Assembly (NCBI GenBank): GCA_958510875.1
Contig: OY294067.1
Span: 55,564,039 to 55,628,038, forward strand
Source of the DNA: Endomychus coccineus
Taxonomy: Eukaryota; Arthropoda; Insecta; Coleoptera; Endomychidae
Direction of reading: 5' to 3'
DNA length: 64,000 bases
A model generated the notes under the pieces. It ran no database searches. It saw only the letters and a list, made by a program, of their open reading frames with translations, and was not told where the DNA came from. A program made the translations under genes and the position numbers. This document shows positions 31,048 through 41,400 of the stretch, one piece after another; the stretch's first letter is position 1; every line of letters starts with the position of its first letter.

Positions 31048-32740
31048 CCAAGCACGAAATAACGCGTTGTCGGCTGTCTGTATCCAGATGCCCAACATGA
31101 GTTTCCTCGGTTTGGAAAGACTTCTTTTCGGTGGCCATCACGAGTTAGCTCGTAACTTTTGCATAGATATTACAATTGCGGGGCATTTGTAAAACGTAAG
31201 AAAATACAACAAAGGCGTCACAGTTTGAATTTTTTTATTTCGTCTCAGAAAAGTTACGAAATGAAAGTTTTTAATTTTCGTGATATTTCTTAAAGCATAA
31301 CACATAAAGCACATGCTGCGCAGAAATATCTAGTTTCTCGTCGAATTTTGCTTGTAGTGCATACGCAAAATGCTCTTGTTGGCCGTTGCTTTTTTCTCAG
31401 ATGCTGATATGCTTACTAAATGGTGGAAATTTTCTGGTGGGCCTTTATTGCTTTTTGGCATTTTGTTACCAATAAGCATTTGTTTGGATTGGTCTAGGCC
31501 AGACATTCCGGCGTTGTAATCTTTGATTACGTTTAGTATTCGGGACTCTTTCCCATTTCTATTATGAACTTCCAGCATTTTCTTCACGATTATTAGGATT
31601 AGGATTATTGAGATTTTTGGGATGTCATTTCATTGGTAAAGGCTACTGAATAATAAAAGTCAGTACAGAGAACGTATCCATCTAGATAATTTTCCATAAA
31701 GTGCAAGACTACCCCTGCAGCATGTTCCATTACCCCTGCAGCATGTTCCATATCATTGTTAGTCGCTTCTGATTTATCGCAATATATTTTTATTTTCAGT
31801 ACCATTCCTTTGGATTCGCAAAATGCAGTTTCACACCATATTTATGCTTTTTGTTTTTATATATTGTCGGAAAAATAGTCTGCCGCGCCATAAGACCAAT
31901 CCAACCATCAATGCATACATTTTTATCAGGAACGTAATTCTCTTTCTCTAGTTTGTTGAAATTGTTCAATACTGGTTTGACTTTGAACACTCGATCTTCT
32001 CTGGTACTATTTGAGTTGTCAGTAAAGTGCAAATAACGCAGAAGTAGCTGAAATCGGTTTTTACTTATTACCGATCCCCAAATCGATAGTTTATACATAC
32101 TGTTTTGGGACCAATTGAGTGTAGCGTACATGGACCCACATGCAGAAGAACACCAAGAAATACTCTGATTCCGTTTGCGTGAGTGTCAACCCATCTATTC
32201 AACCTAGAGGGATCTTTCAAGTGGATTCTTTTGTATTTCTTGGGCGGCATATACAATCGTTTGTTGAACTTTAAGATCCATAAACTGATCAAAGAAAAAT
32301 ATGTTTAACCAGATATTCGATGGTCAGTGGTTCTTCAAGATTCAATCCAATGTTTTGTTCAGAAAAAATAGACCATGGCGGCTCATTTTCAACGTCGCAC
32401 CATTCGTCGTTTGCTGATTCTTGATCTGGCTCCATATCAGAAACGGTGCTATGTGAATCAGGTGCCCCATTTTCGTCGCTCCCGCTTGAACGTTCTTCGC
32501 TCAGTGACACCTCGTAATCTTGATCATCGACTCCGCATAACATTCCAGTTGTTTGTGAGTCGAGCGTCGTTTTGTGGACATTTTCTTGCAGACCAAACTA
32601 AACTATTACAAATGCACAATACACATGTTAAAAGATGCACATATATACGCTGCTAATGAAGCTTCAGACTCGATAGCAAACATAGAATGGTGCGCGCAGA
32701 ATGTTGTCACCACGAGTTATCTCGTGCTTGGGCTGCCAAA
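31048..32740 (-). mobile_element. piggyBac-like DNA transposon remnant
   Basis: GCCAAGCACGAAATAACGCG at about 31051 and the inverse CACGAGTTATCTCGTGCTTG (about 32710-32730) look like the subterminal inverted repeats. A further CACGAGTTAGCTCGT copy is at 31139. The space between holds a - strand piggyBac-type transposase. TTAA target copies could not be located with confidence, so the exact ends are open. Confidence 0.65.
31330..32560 (-). pseudogene. piggyBac-like transposase, frameshifted
   Basis: N to C on the - strand: an acidic N-terminal region with many D, E and S (32543-32300); a helical entry block NRWVDTHANGIRVFLGVLLH (about 32200-32130); KLSIWGSVISKNRFQLLLRY with the following LHFTDN (about 32090-32020), a piggyBac hallmark; VCIDGWIGLMARQ with KHKYGVKLHF (about 31900-31820), the first catalytic Asp in a diverged context; VLCTDFYYSVAFTNEM (about 31680-31630), the second; and NVIKDYNAGMSGLDQSKQML (about 31530-31470), the third. 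A short tandem duplication (AAGVMEHAAGV, two copies of CTGCAGCATGTTCCAT) lies at 31708-31752. At least four frame changes separate the blocks, and the Cys-rich C-terminus of piggyBac is not seen. Confidence 0.87.
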
Positions 32741-32859
32741 GCACATTTTTTGTGAAAAAAGCAATCGAAATCGAAGGCAAATGCCAAAAAATGTTTAATG
32801 AACATAATTCGATTACATTTTTTTGAATTTTATTCCTCGGCTCTGTGTTGTACTAGAAA

Positions 32860-34560
32860 CGTCTTATGTGAAAATGAATTAGTTTTTCTATTCATTAGAT
32901 TGTAATTAAATTAACAATGTATCTGTAAGTATATGAAAATGGTTTCGACGAGAATATATTCAGCACGAATTATAATAGTAATACTAATAACATTCTGGTG
33001 TACTAGAAACGTTTTATATGGAAATGGTTTAGAGCACCTTAACACACTTCATGGTGGCACCAATTGAACTTTAGCAAGTATTCGGGAAAGATCTGTAAGT
33101 ATATGAAAATGGTTTCGAGAATATCTTCAGTACGAATAATAATAATAATAAAACATTCTCGTGTATTAGAAATGTATTATGTCTTACGTCTTATGTGAAA
33201 ATGTATTTGTAAGTATATGAAAATGGTTTCGAGAATATCTCCAGTACGAATAATAATAGTAATAATGATAATAATACATTTTCGTGTATTAGAATTGTCT
33301 TATGTGAAAATGGTTTAGTTTTTCTATCCATTGGATTGTCATTAAATTAATAATGTATCTGTGAGTATATGAAAATGGTTCCGAGAATGTCTTCAGTACG
33401 AATAGTAATAGTAATACTAATAATAATACATTCTGGTGTACTAGAAACGTCTCATGTGAAAATGGTTTAGTTTTTCTATTCATTAGATTGTAATTAAATT
33501 AACAATGTATTTGTAAGTATATGAAAATGGTTTCGAGAATATCTCCAGTACGAATAATAATAGTAATAATGATAATAATACATTTTCGTGTATTAGAATT
33601 GTCTTATGTGAAAATGGTTTAGTTTTTCTATCCATTGGATTGTAATTAAATTAATAATGTATCTGTAAGTATATGAAAATGGTTCCGAGAATGTCTTCAG
33701 TACGAATAGTAATAGTAATACTAATAATAATACATTCTGGTGTACTAGAAACGTCTCATGTGAAAATGGTTTAGTTTTTCTATTCATTAGATTGTAATTA
33801 AATTAACAATATTTTTGTAAGTATGTGAAAATGGTTCCGAGAATATCTTCAGTACGAATAATAATAGTAATACTAATAATAATACATTCTGGTGTACTAG
33901 AAACGTCTTATGTGAAAATGGTACGAATAATGATAGTAATAATAAAACATTCTCGTGTATTAGAAATGTATTATGTGAAAATGGATTAGTTTTTCTATTC
34001 ATTAGATTGTAATTAAATCAACAATGTATCTGTAAGTATATGAAAATGGTTTCGAGAATATCTTCAGTACGAATAATAATAGTAATACTAATAATAATAA
34101 ATTCTGGTGTACTAGAAACGTCTCATGTGAAAATGGTTTAGTTTTTATATTCATTAGATTGTAATTAAATTAACAATCTTTTTGTAAGTATGTGAAAATG
34201 GTTTCGAGAATATCTTCAGTACGAATAATAATAGTAATACTAATAATAATACATTCTGGTGTACTAGAAACGTCTTATGTGAAAATGGTTTAGTTTTCTA
34301 TTCATTACATTGTAATTAAATTAACAATCTTTTTGTAAGTATGTGAAAATGGTTTCGAGAATATCTTCAGTACGAATAATAATAGTAATACTAATAATAA
34401 TACATTATGGTGTACTAGAAACGTCTTATGTGAAAATGATTTAGTTTTCTATTCATTAGATTGTAATTAAATTAACAATGTATCTGTAAGTATATGAAAA
34501 TGGATTCGAGAATATCTTCAGTACGAATAATAATAGCAATAATAATAATAAAACATTCAC
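32860..34560. repeat. Satellite-like tandem array, unit about 152 bp, 11 units
   Basis: The marker GTAAGTATATG (or close variant) starts at 32925, 33095, 33209, 33361, 33513, 33665, 33817, 34032, 34184, 34335 and 34486. Most spacings are 151-152; exceptions are 170 and 114 at the left edge and 215 where a partial extra unit lies. Each unit has GAAAATGGTTTCGAGAAT, CTTCAGTACGAATAATAAT, an AATACTAAT microsatellite, GTACTAGAAACGTCT and TAGTTTTTCTATTCATTAGA. The similar frames in the array (33289-34002, -) are translations of the repeat, not genes. Confidence 0.9.
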
Positions 34561-36495
34561 GGATTTACGAACATTTCTTCCAGCTTCTCTGATCGATAAA
34601 CGCGAGCAAAGATTAGAAATTCCGATTTCGATTATCTGAAAGATAACAAGAATTTCTCCTGAATCTATTTGTAGAGAAGTTGAAGAAATTGGTGAAAATA
34701 CTATGCCGAAACTTTTAGCGAAATATTTGTAGAAATGAGAGGGAATCCTGGAATAGTGTATAATGCATCCAGTGAATGCATGATATTAACTTATTATTTT
34801 CCTCACGCATGATGGGCTGGTAGACGATCTTTTCTATAAAATTAGTTACCTTTCTCAGCAAATATCGTTCGTCTTTGTTTAATACATTTACATTTGTACA
34901 TTCATATAAATACAGTAGAGGAAATAACCTAGTTAAATTTAGGAAACGCTAGACAAGCTTGAATTTGTGTCACGACTTAATGGCCAGGAAATTACAATAA
35001 TACAGAAAGTGCAAAAAGGACAAGAACACGATGTAAAGGAAATTAACTGGCGGCAGTTCATCAGCATCGGTCTGAATAGTTCACATTTGGATCATAAACT
35101 TGAACACTACGATTCATCAAATATATCTTGTATGAATGTAAAACAAGGAAAATCATCAATGAGGAAATTTCCCAACAGCCTTATGCCATCCTTTGTTTCT
35201 AATTTGATTGTGCTTTTCAGAGAATTGAAATAGGTACTATCCGACAATATTTGTTGTCTCCAATATTCTCAAAGCGAAAGAAACTTCTGAGATATATAGT
35301 ACCAGATAATACCAGTTCAATCAATTGATTTGCTGTTTTTCTACCAACCGAATTTTCCGGTTGAATCAACTGTTTCTTTGGAGATATATTTAGTTCGCTT
35401 ATCATTTCACCGTAACGATTCTTTGAGCTTGCAGAATTTGGAGCACCTTCCGTATTTCCGCAAATTATCACAAATTGTTTTTTTTTGTTCTATATTTTGA
35501 CTACACGAGAGGAAAACTTATGATGTTCGCAGAACTTCGTGTTACCGTTCGAAAGTTGGCGGGGGAGAGGCAGTGAAATTTGTCTTGAAAGTTGGAGGTT
35601 ATAGGCATCAGGAGGAGTTCCGTAACTTCGCAGTTTGATAGAGAAACTAGATCTATGTTGGATCCTCATTTATGGAGAAAATACAAGATTGAGTTTTGAT
35701 TGCATTAAAGTATACTAGATTCTCAGACTTTCATTTCAAAATTCCTACCAGTTCTTCATTCATCACATCGGCATGTTATTTTCTTGCTCCCATGGCTCCA
35801 TTGGATGATATAGGGGTCCTAGATGAGAAATCGGTATGAAGTGTATCATCATCTGCAAAGTAGGTGCCAAGATATCTGTGGTTACAAGGAACATGCAAAT
35901 AATTCCCATCTCCTCTTAGTTCATTGTTATATTACAAAACTCTTGAAATATATTGAATATTATGGCACCTCCTAAATCGTTGCAAGTTCCTTATAAATAT
36001 GTGATATTCTAAGAAGCTTGAGAAATGATGTTGATATTGGCTTCGCTATTGTACTACCTACTTTAGCTTTAAATGCTTCGAAATATTTTCAGTTTTCGAG
36101 TTTAAAATTTAAAGCATTCTGGCAGCTTGAAATGGAAATTCCGATTAAACACCGTCAATTCTGCTGTGGATATTTTCAAAAATGTTTATCGTAGAACCCG
36201 TTGACACTTCGAAAATACGAGTTACAACAATCCGAGAATTTTACGTCGGAAAGTGAATTATTATTCGCTCTATTCAACATACCCCTTTATCTAATGATTT
36301 CTTAGACTGGTCATGTGATCCTTTTGCACAAGTTGTTGAGGTGACTATTCATATTCTGCTTATGCTTGTGTCGCAGCCAAACAGTGTGTAAATTTTAAAA
36401 TCGTGTTAATTTTCGATTTTATAAAGTTTCTGAGCCTTAGTTCGATCAGAACCATAGCGGGATGTTATTATTTTGCCAACATTTCGTTTTTATTG
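34561..36495. other. No gene recognised
   Basis: Spacer between the satellite and mariner 2. Two medium frames, 34967-35233 (+) and 35471-35217 (-), have peptide-like composition but no domain I know. The second contains GRKTANQLIELVLSGTIYL. Treated as unsupported. Confidence 0.3.
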
Positions 36496-36745
36496 AAGAG
36501 GGCAAGGTGAAAAGTTCCTGACAATAAGAAATGATTCATTTGGTCAAAACTCATTTTATTTCTCAACATAATCTTCTTGTAGCCCGATACACTTCGTCCA
36601 ACATCGATCCCTTCCAAATAATACGATTTCGGCAATCCTTCAAAATAGGCGTTTGTTTCAGCGATGACCCCATCGTTGGGGGCAAATCTCTTTCCGCCGA
36701 GCCATTTCTTCAAGTTTGCAAATAGATAATAATCGCAATGGGTCA

Positions 36746-38341
36746 TGTTAATTCCACACTCATCACGAAGTGGAGTTTCAAGATTAATAGCTCATTTTTA
36801 GAAATAAAAGAGAACTTTTTATTTTACTTGACTTTATTTCTTCTGCTTTTCAAATGTCAAACTTGACATGAAAACATCATTTTTATTCTAAATACAAATT
36901 GAACTAAGCTAATCTTCACATCCTCCAACCTCCAGCCGAAGTAAGGAGTTCACAGGTCGATTCAAAGTAGAGTTCGATGTTTTCAACTCGACGCTTCGAA
37001 TTTGTCTCTGCTTGGGAATGTTTTGGTTATTCTGCCCATTTTCCATCTGCTCCGTATGTTAGGGTCAGGTATAGCGACAACGTCCCCAACACTCAATGGT
37101 CGACTTTTGCCTTGCCATTTTTGCCTCTTCTGCAATGATGGAAGATAGAGCGATATCCACTTTTTCCAGAAATGTTCTGCCACAATTTGTGCAATTCTCC
37201 ATTGTTTTCTGGCGAATACGTTCAATGCAGTAAAAGCACTTGGCGCATTTTCAACATTGGCCGAACCAATGAGGAAGTGCAGAATTAACAATTACGAATT
37301 TGCATTTTCACAATTTGTCTCAATACTGTTTCAGGTTATTCAGTACGGTTCCTTGTCCAATGTGTTTTACCATTTCATGATGATGTTGTACAAGCATTTT
37401 GACGAATCTTTCGTCTTTTCCCGAAGGTAAAATGATGTGGAATATGACATCATGATCAACATTCGCATATTTAATTCGGCTATCCATTCTCAAAATATCA
37501 TTTTCATCTAAAAACGGCGAAAGTAGATGTATTTTAGAATTTCCTTCTATTTTCTGTCCTCTTTTCAAATTCATTATTTCCTTCATGAAATGATCCCTCT
37601 GTACTTTCTTCCACTATAAAATTTCCGCTCCAAATATCTCTTTCACTATTAGCTCTTCTGTCAGCTTAGGTACATTTCTTTTTAGATTTGATACAAATCT
37701 CAACATCCATGCTGTACTTCTCATCAGTTTGAGCCATTTAGAAAATATTAGGACATCTGGCAAAAAATTCTTACTTTCTTCAATCAGAATAACTTGTTCT
37801 CTCTCCAACTCACCAATATTTTCTTCTTTATAATCTATAGGCCAAAATTCTTCCATTTGTAACTGAAGCATTCGTAGCTCAATTTTCCTTTTCTTTGCTT
37901 CAATTTCTTTCTTTTCACTCGATCTGTTCGTTGTAGTACGCGATTTTACAGACTGTCTTTTAGACATCATTTCTGCTTTTTCTGTACTCTGAACTTCCAC
38001 ATCAACTATTTCTAATTGTTTTCCAACAGACTGAACTTCCTTTCCGGCTCCAAATCCAAGTCTCGCAGGTGGTACACCAATATTGTTCCTTGAACTCCTG
38101 CGAGGAATTTTATCTCCCCCACATATCTTTGGCGCTTTATTCAAATCCTCGAAGAACCAATTGTAAACTCCACACACTTATCACGAAGTGGAACTTCAAG
38201 ATTGATAGTTTATTTTTAGAAATAAAGGTGAACTTTTATTTTACTCGATTTTATTTCTTTTTCTTTAAACTGTCAAACTTGACACGAAAACATCATTTTT
38301 ATTCTAAATACAAAGTGAACTAATATAAACTAATTTTCACA
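36746..38341 (-). mobile_element. BEL/Pao LTR retrotransposon with large internal deletion
   Basis: Two direct LTRs (36746-36920, 175 bp, and 38162-38341, 180 bp) both start TGT and end CACA, with CCACAC near the start and AAACATCATTTTTATTCTAA shared. The flanks GGTCA (36741-36745) and GGCCA (38342-38346) are a 5-bp target duplication with one mutation, as BEL/Pao integrases make. A purine-rich stretch GGCTGGAGGTTGGAGGA borders the 3' LTR on the - strand. The internal region is only 1.24 kb; protease, RT and most of gag are missing. Confidence 0.9.
36975..38177 (-). pseudogene. BEL/Pao gag-integrase remnant
   Basis: The - strand frame 38177-37614 starts in a gag-like N-terminus (RRSSRNNIGVPPARLGF, then a long charged helix with KKEIEAKKRKIEL) and runs directly into the region just before integrase (FLPDVLIFSKWLKLMRSTAW). 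That is an in-frame junction that normally lies kilobases apart. The next frame 37586-37320 has the integrase zinc-binding segment (LLSPFLDENDILRMDSRIKY, HHEMVKHIGQGT). The catalytic DDE core is largely missing: after a short gap comes the DUF5641-like C-terminus (37291-36983) with EHFWKKWISLYLPSLQKRQK and GDVVAIPDPN. It cannot support retrotransposition. Some BEL/Pao elements are classed as retroviruses-like agents of insects; this copy has no envelope gene. Confidence 0.87.
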
Positions 38342-39393
38342 GGCCAAATCTAGAGAATATGGTGGATGACAAACCAATTTGTAGCGCAATTCATGTAATT
38401 TTGCCATTGCGACTGCGGACCTGAGTGCCGGTGCGTTGTCTTGGTGGAAAAACACTTTTCTCTTAGCCAAATGCTACCGCTCTCGCTTCAACTCGGCGTC
38501 GAATCAATCCAAAAGCTCTGCATAATATAAACCGGTGCTCGTTTTGCGCTTTCCAAGGTAATCGATATGCATGATGCCGTGTGCATCCCAAGATACTGTC
38601 GCCATGACTTTGTTGGCCACTAAATCCACTTTGATTTTTTTCGGCTTCGATTCGCCAGGACAAGTCCACTGTTCCGATTGTTCTTTGGTCTATGGTGTGT
38701 TGTGATGGATCCATGTTTCGTTCACGGTTACGAAACGGCGCAAAAAGTCCTTCTTATCCCGCTTGGACATCGCCAAACACTCCTTTGAAGTTGTCACATG
38801 GTTGTGCTTGTTGTCAACAGAGAGCAAATGTGGCAGCCATCTGGTCGATAGCTTTCTCATATTCAAAAATGTATGCCACATGTTCCGTACCCGTTCGGGT
38901 ACTCAAGATGCCCATAGCTTCAGCAATCTCGTTCACTTTAACTCGCCGATCGTCCAATATCATACCATGGATTTTATGTACGATTTCTGACGTTGTAACC
39001 TCAATTAGACGACCAGAACATTCGGCGTCCTTTGTGGTCATACTACCAAAACAACAATCAGTAAACCACTTGTGAATCGTTCCAATCGATGCTGAGGAGT
39101 CTCCATAAACAAGCGATGCTTTGGTTTGCGTAATGTTTTTCTTCGCAAGAAATAATGTTTAACCAAGAAATTCACTTTTTTCCATATTTCCAAAAATCTT
39201 CTAGGTTGCTTGTTTTCGATGGGTGTCAAAACAGAACCGAATGACATGTCAGCCTGAAAATTTTAATACGTTCGAGTGAAAGATGGTACATCACAAATGT
39301 CACCTGGGTTTCCTATTATGGCGCCATCTGCTCTATTTTTTCGGGGACTTTTCACCTTGCCCTCTTATACAAATTTTAATAGCACTCCCTTAT

Positions 39394-40890
39394 TAGTGGA
39401 GTAAATCTGGCAAATGGTTAGCGAAAATCTTACGATGCTTAGCGACCCGGTGGAAAATGTTTGTTGTGATACCAATAACAACCCCCTGCAATTTCTATTT
39501 CCCAAACTGGGTGCAACCCCTTTTTTTTGGCCAAAAAGTTTTTTTTACAATTTTAAGGGTAGCTTAGCAATAAAAAATTAATATCTCCGGTTGTATTGAA
39601 GATTAAGAAACCAAAGTAGAACCCTTTTATTGTCAATGTCCAAGAAATTTCCAGTCCAAATTTCAAGTTGAGCCGACCTCCCTCCTCCCCGTAATAGAAA
39701 TATATATATACTCATATATGCAAGGAATCTTGCGTAACGGCTAACTCGGTCATTTTTCAAACCGATTTAGCTGAAATTTGGACTGGAGATAAGTGTTATG
39801 GTCTCAAAACTCTCAGGTCTCAGCTACGCGCCTCTAACGTGCGACGTACGAAAGGGAATTTTCTAGCTACTAAAATATACTCGAAGCGGGTGAAAGCTAG
39901 CAGCTCACCACCGAAAATACTTTATCACAACTGGCGCCGCCCGCACGGGGCACGAAACGGTCCCAACATAACAAGACCGAGGTAAAATCTATGAACTCTA
40001 ACTGACGCGTAGCGAGCTTCTCGAGGGAAACGTCAAAATGATTACGTTCGTAGCCAATTACATAGGACGTCTAGCGTTCATGCAATTGTGTTTTTATACA
40101 ATTTGAATCTTCTAATTTCGAAATCCTGGAGCCTAAAGTGCTATCAACTTCTGAGCCTCACAATATTCGTACGAAATTGTAAAATTTCACTTTTAGAAAC
40201 TTCAAATTAATTAATTTGACACAAGTTTTGGGGATATTAATACCGAAAATAAAATGGCCAATATAGGCCAGAAAAAATAAGAAATAAAAAATGAGTTCCA
40301 TGACATAAAACTATAAGCGAATTCCTACATTTTCCCACAAAGTAGATCCAGATCGGATGTAAATAACATGAGATATCTCAATTTGAAAAATAACTAAGAA
40401 ATTGACTTAAATTTGAATTTGTGGAAAACAGTTTGATATTTTCACTAGATATTCAGAGGGTAGTTTTGAGACCATAACACCTACTTCAATCCAAATTTCA
40501 GCTAAATCGGTTGAAAAATGACAGAGTTAGCCGTTACGCAAGATTCCTTGCATATATGAGATATATATATATATCTATTACGGGGAGGGGGGAGGTCGGA
40601 TCAACTTGAAATTTGGACTGGGAGTTCCTTGGACATTGGCAATGAAAGGGCTCTACTTTGGTTTCTTAATTTTCGATACAACCAGAGATATTAATTTTTT
40701 TTTGCAAAACTACCCTTAAAAATTTCAACAAAATTTCTTTTTGTCCAAAAAAAGGGGTTGCACCCAGTTTGGGAAATAGAAATTTCAGGAGGTCGTTATT
40801 GGTACCCTAACAAACACTTCCCACCGGGTCGCTAAGCATCGTAAAATTTTCGCCAACCTTGTCTTTTTTCTCGCCAGATTTACTCCACTA
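39394..40890. mobile_element. Foldback element, 1.5 kb, arms about 450 bp
   Basis: TAGTGGAGTAAATCTGGC (39394) is inverted as GCCAGATTTACTCCACTA (ending 40890). TAT flanks both sides. The arms continue with CGATGCTTAGCGACCCGGTG, AATTTCTATTTCCCAAACTG, GGTTGCACCC, a CTACTTTGGTTTCTTAA block, a TATATATAT run next to GAGGGAGG, and CGTAACGGCTAACTCGG, ending near 39830/40450. The central 600 bp is unique, contains a GC-richer stretch (39820-40060) and has no known domain. No transposase is encoded. Confidence 0.85.
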
Positions 40891-41284
40891 TATAGCAGTT
40901 CAAGCCATAGTTGAATGCTATAAATAAAAACTCGCATGTCACTCATATCGTTATTACATTCTGATTTGGATACGATTGGTTCGGTTTGGCGCATATTTGA
41001 AGTTCGACTCTGAAGGACCTGATACACTGAATGAATGCCATCAAACGTGAATATTAGAACGAATATGCAATTCTTGGTGGTGCGAAACGAAATGTACGCC
41101 TTCACACTCCAGGGAGTAAGACTTCAAATATTAAATTTCACATTTCACTCATTAATCAATATTGCTCATGATCAGAATGTGCATAAAATATGTATGTCCT
41201 GAAATAGACCGAGAACATTTATATTCAGTTGATGTTATTAAAGTAGAGTGAAAGACGAGAGTGGGTGATTAATAAACTATAAAA
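40891..41284. other. No gene confirmed
   Basis: A - strand frame (41105-40785) reads partly through the foldback arm. Its upper part (SNMRQTEPIVSKSECNNDM) is not recognised. Confidence 0.25.
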
Positions 41285-41400
41285 GAGTTCACACCGTGGA
41301 TATATTATAACACTATTGATAATATAATAATCACCCTTCTCCACTAAAAGTTCTATTAAAGTACTGGGGACCTTTTGGCTACCAAGTAGCCATCAATCAG
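41285..41400 (-). repeat. Solitary PLE-A tail
   Basis: CACCCTTCTCCACTAAAAGT, AGTACTGGGGACC and GGCTACCAAGTAGCC (a hairpin) match the PLE-A tail at 49215-49290 and 9725-9900. The hammerhead-like core is mutated (GAAA to AAAA; an insertion in CTGATGA). No coding part adjoins. Confidence 0.62.

Larger units (their letters stand above)
36530..39250 (-). pseudogene. Mariner transposase, broken (copy 2)
   Basis: The - strand blocks: N-terminus MSFGSVLTPIENKQPRRF (about 39247), the second DNA-binding helix group with GRLIEVTTSEIVHKIHG and ILDDRRVKVNEIAEAMGI (about 39010-38910), WIHHNTP (about 38700) as the linker, KVMATVSWDA-like residues near 38600, then after the BEL/Pao insert THCDYYLFANLKKWLGGKRF with AETNAYFEGLPKSYY (36740-36620). 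The BEL/Pao element sits between PNLGP-like sequence and the last Asp motif. Frames change at least four times. It gives a better N-terminal half than copy 1, so the pair together covers the whole protein. Confidence 0.88.
36496..39366 (-). mobile_element. Mariner element 2, interrupted by BEL/Pao
   Basis: The terminal inverted repeats are AAGAGGGCAAGGTGAAAAGT (36496) and ACTTTTCACCTTGCCCTCTT (ending 39366). Without the BEL/Pao insert and one TSD the element is about 1.27 kb. It is collinear with mariner 1: TTGGTCAAAACTCATTTTAT, GTAGCCCGATACACTT and CGATGGGTGTCAAAACAGAA occur in both. Copy 2 has the better-preserved ends. Confidence 0.93.

Noticed and set aside
32375..32798. + strand frames opposite the piggyBac-like gene
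   Set aside because: Antisense shadows of the transposase N-terminus and terminal repeat.
33289..34002. Three similar - strand frames of 64-71 codons
   Set aside because: They repeat every unit of the 152-bp satellite and are translations of it.
32860..34560. CRISPR-like regular array
   Set aside because: Regular spacing comes from whole 152-bp units that are similar throughout; there are no unique spacers between short repeats.
34967..35471. Two medium frames on opposite strands
   Set aside because: No recognisable domain, no neighbouring element and no splice support.
38069..39075. + strand frames opposite mariner 2 and BEL/Pao
   Set aside because: Antisense shadows of the transposase and of the 5' LTR.
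40785..41105. 106-codon - strand frame
   Set aside because: It crosses the border of the foldback element at 40890 and has no domain.
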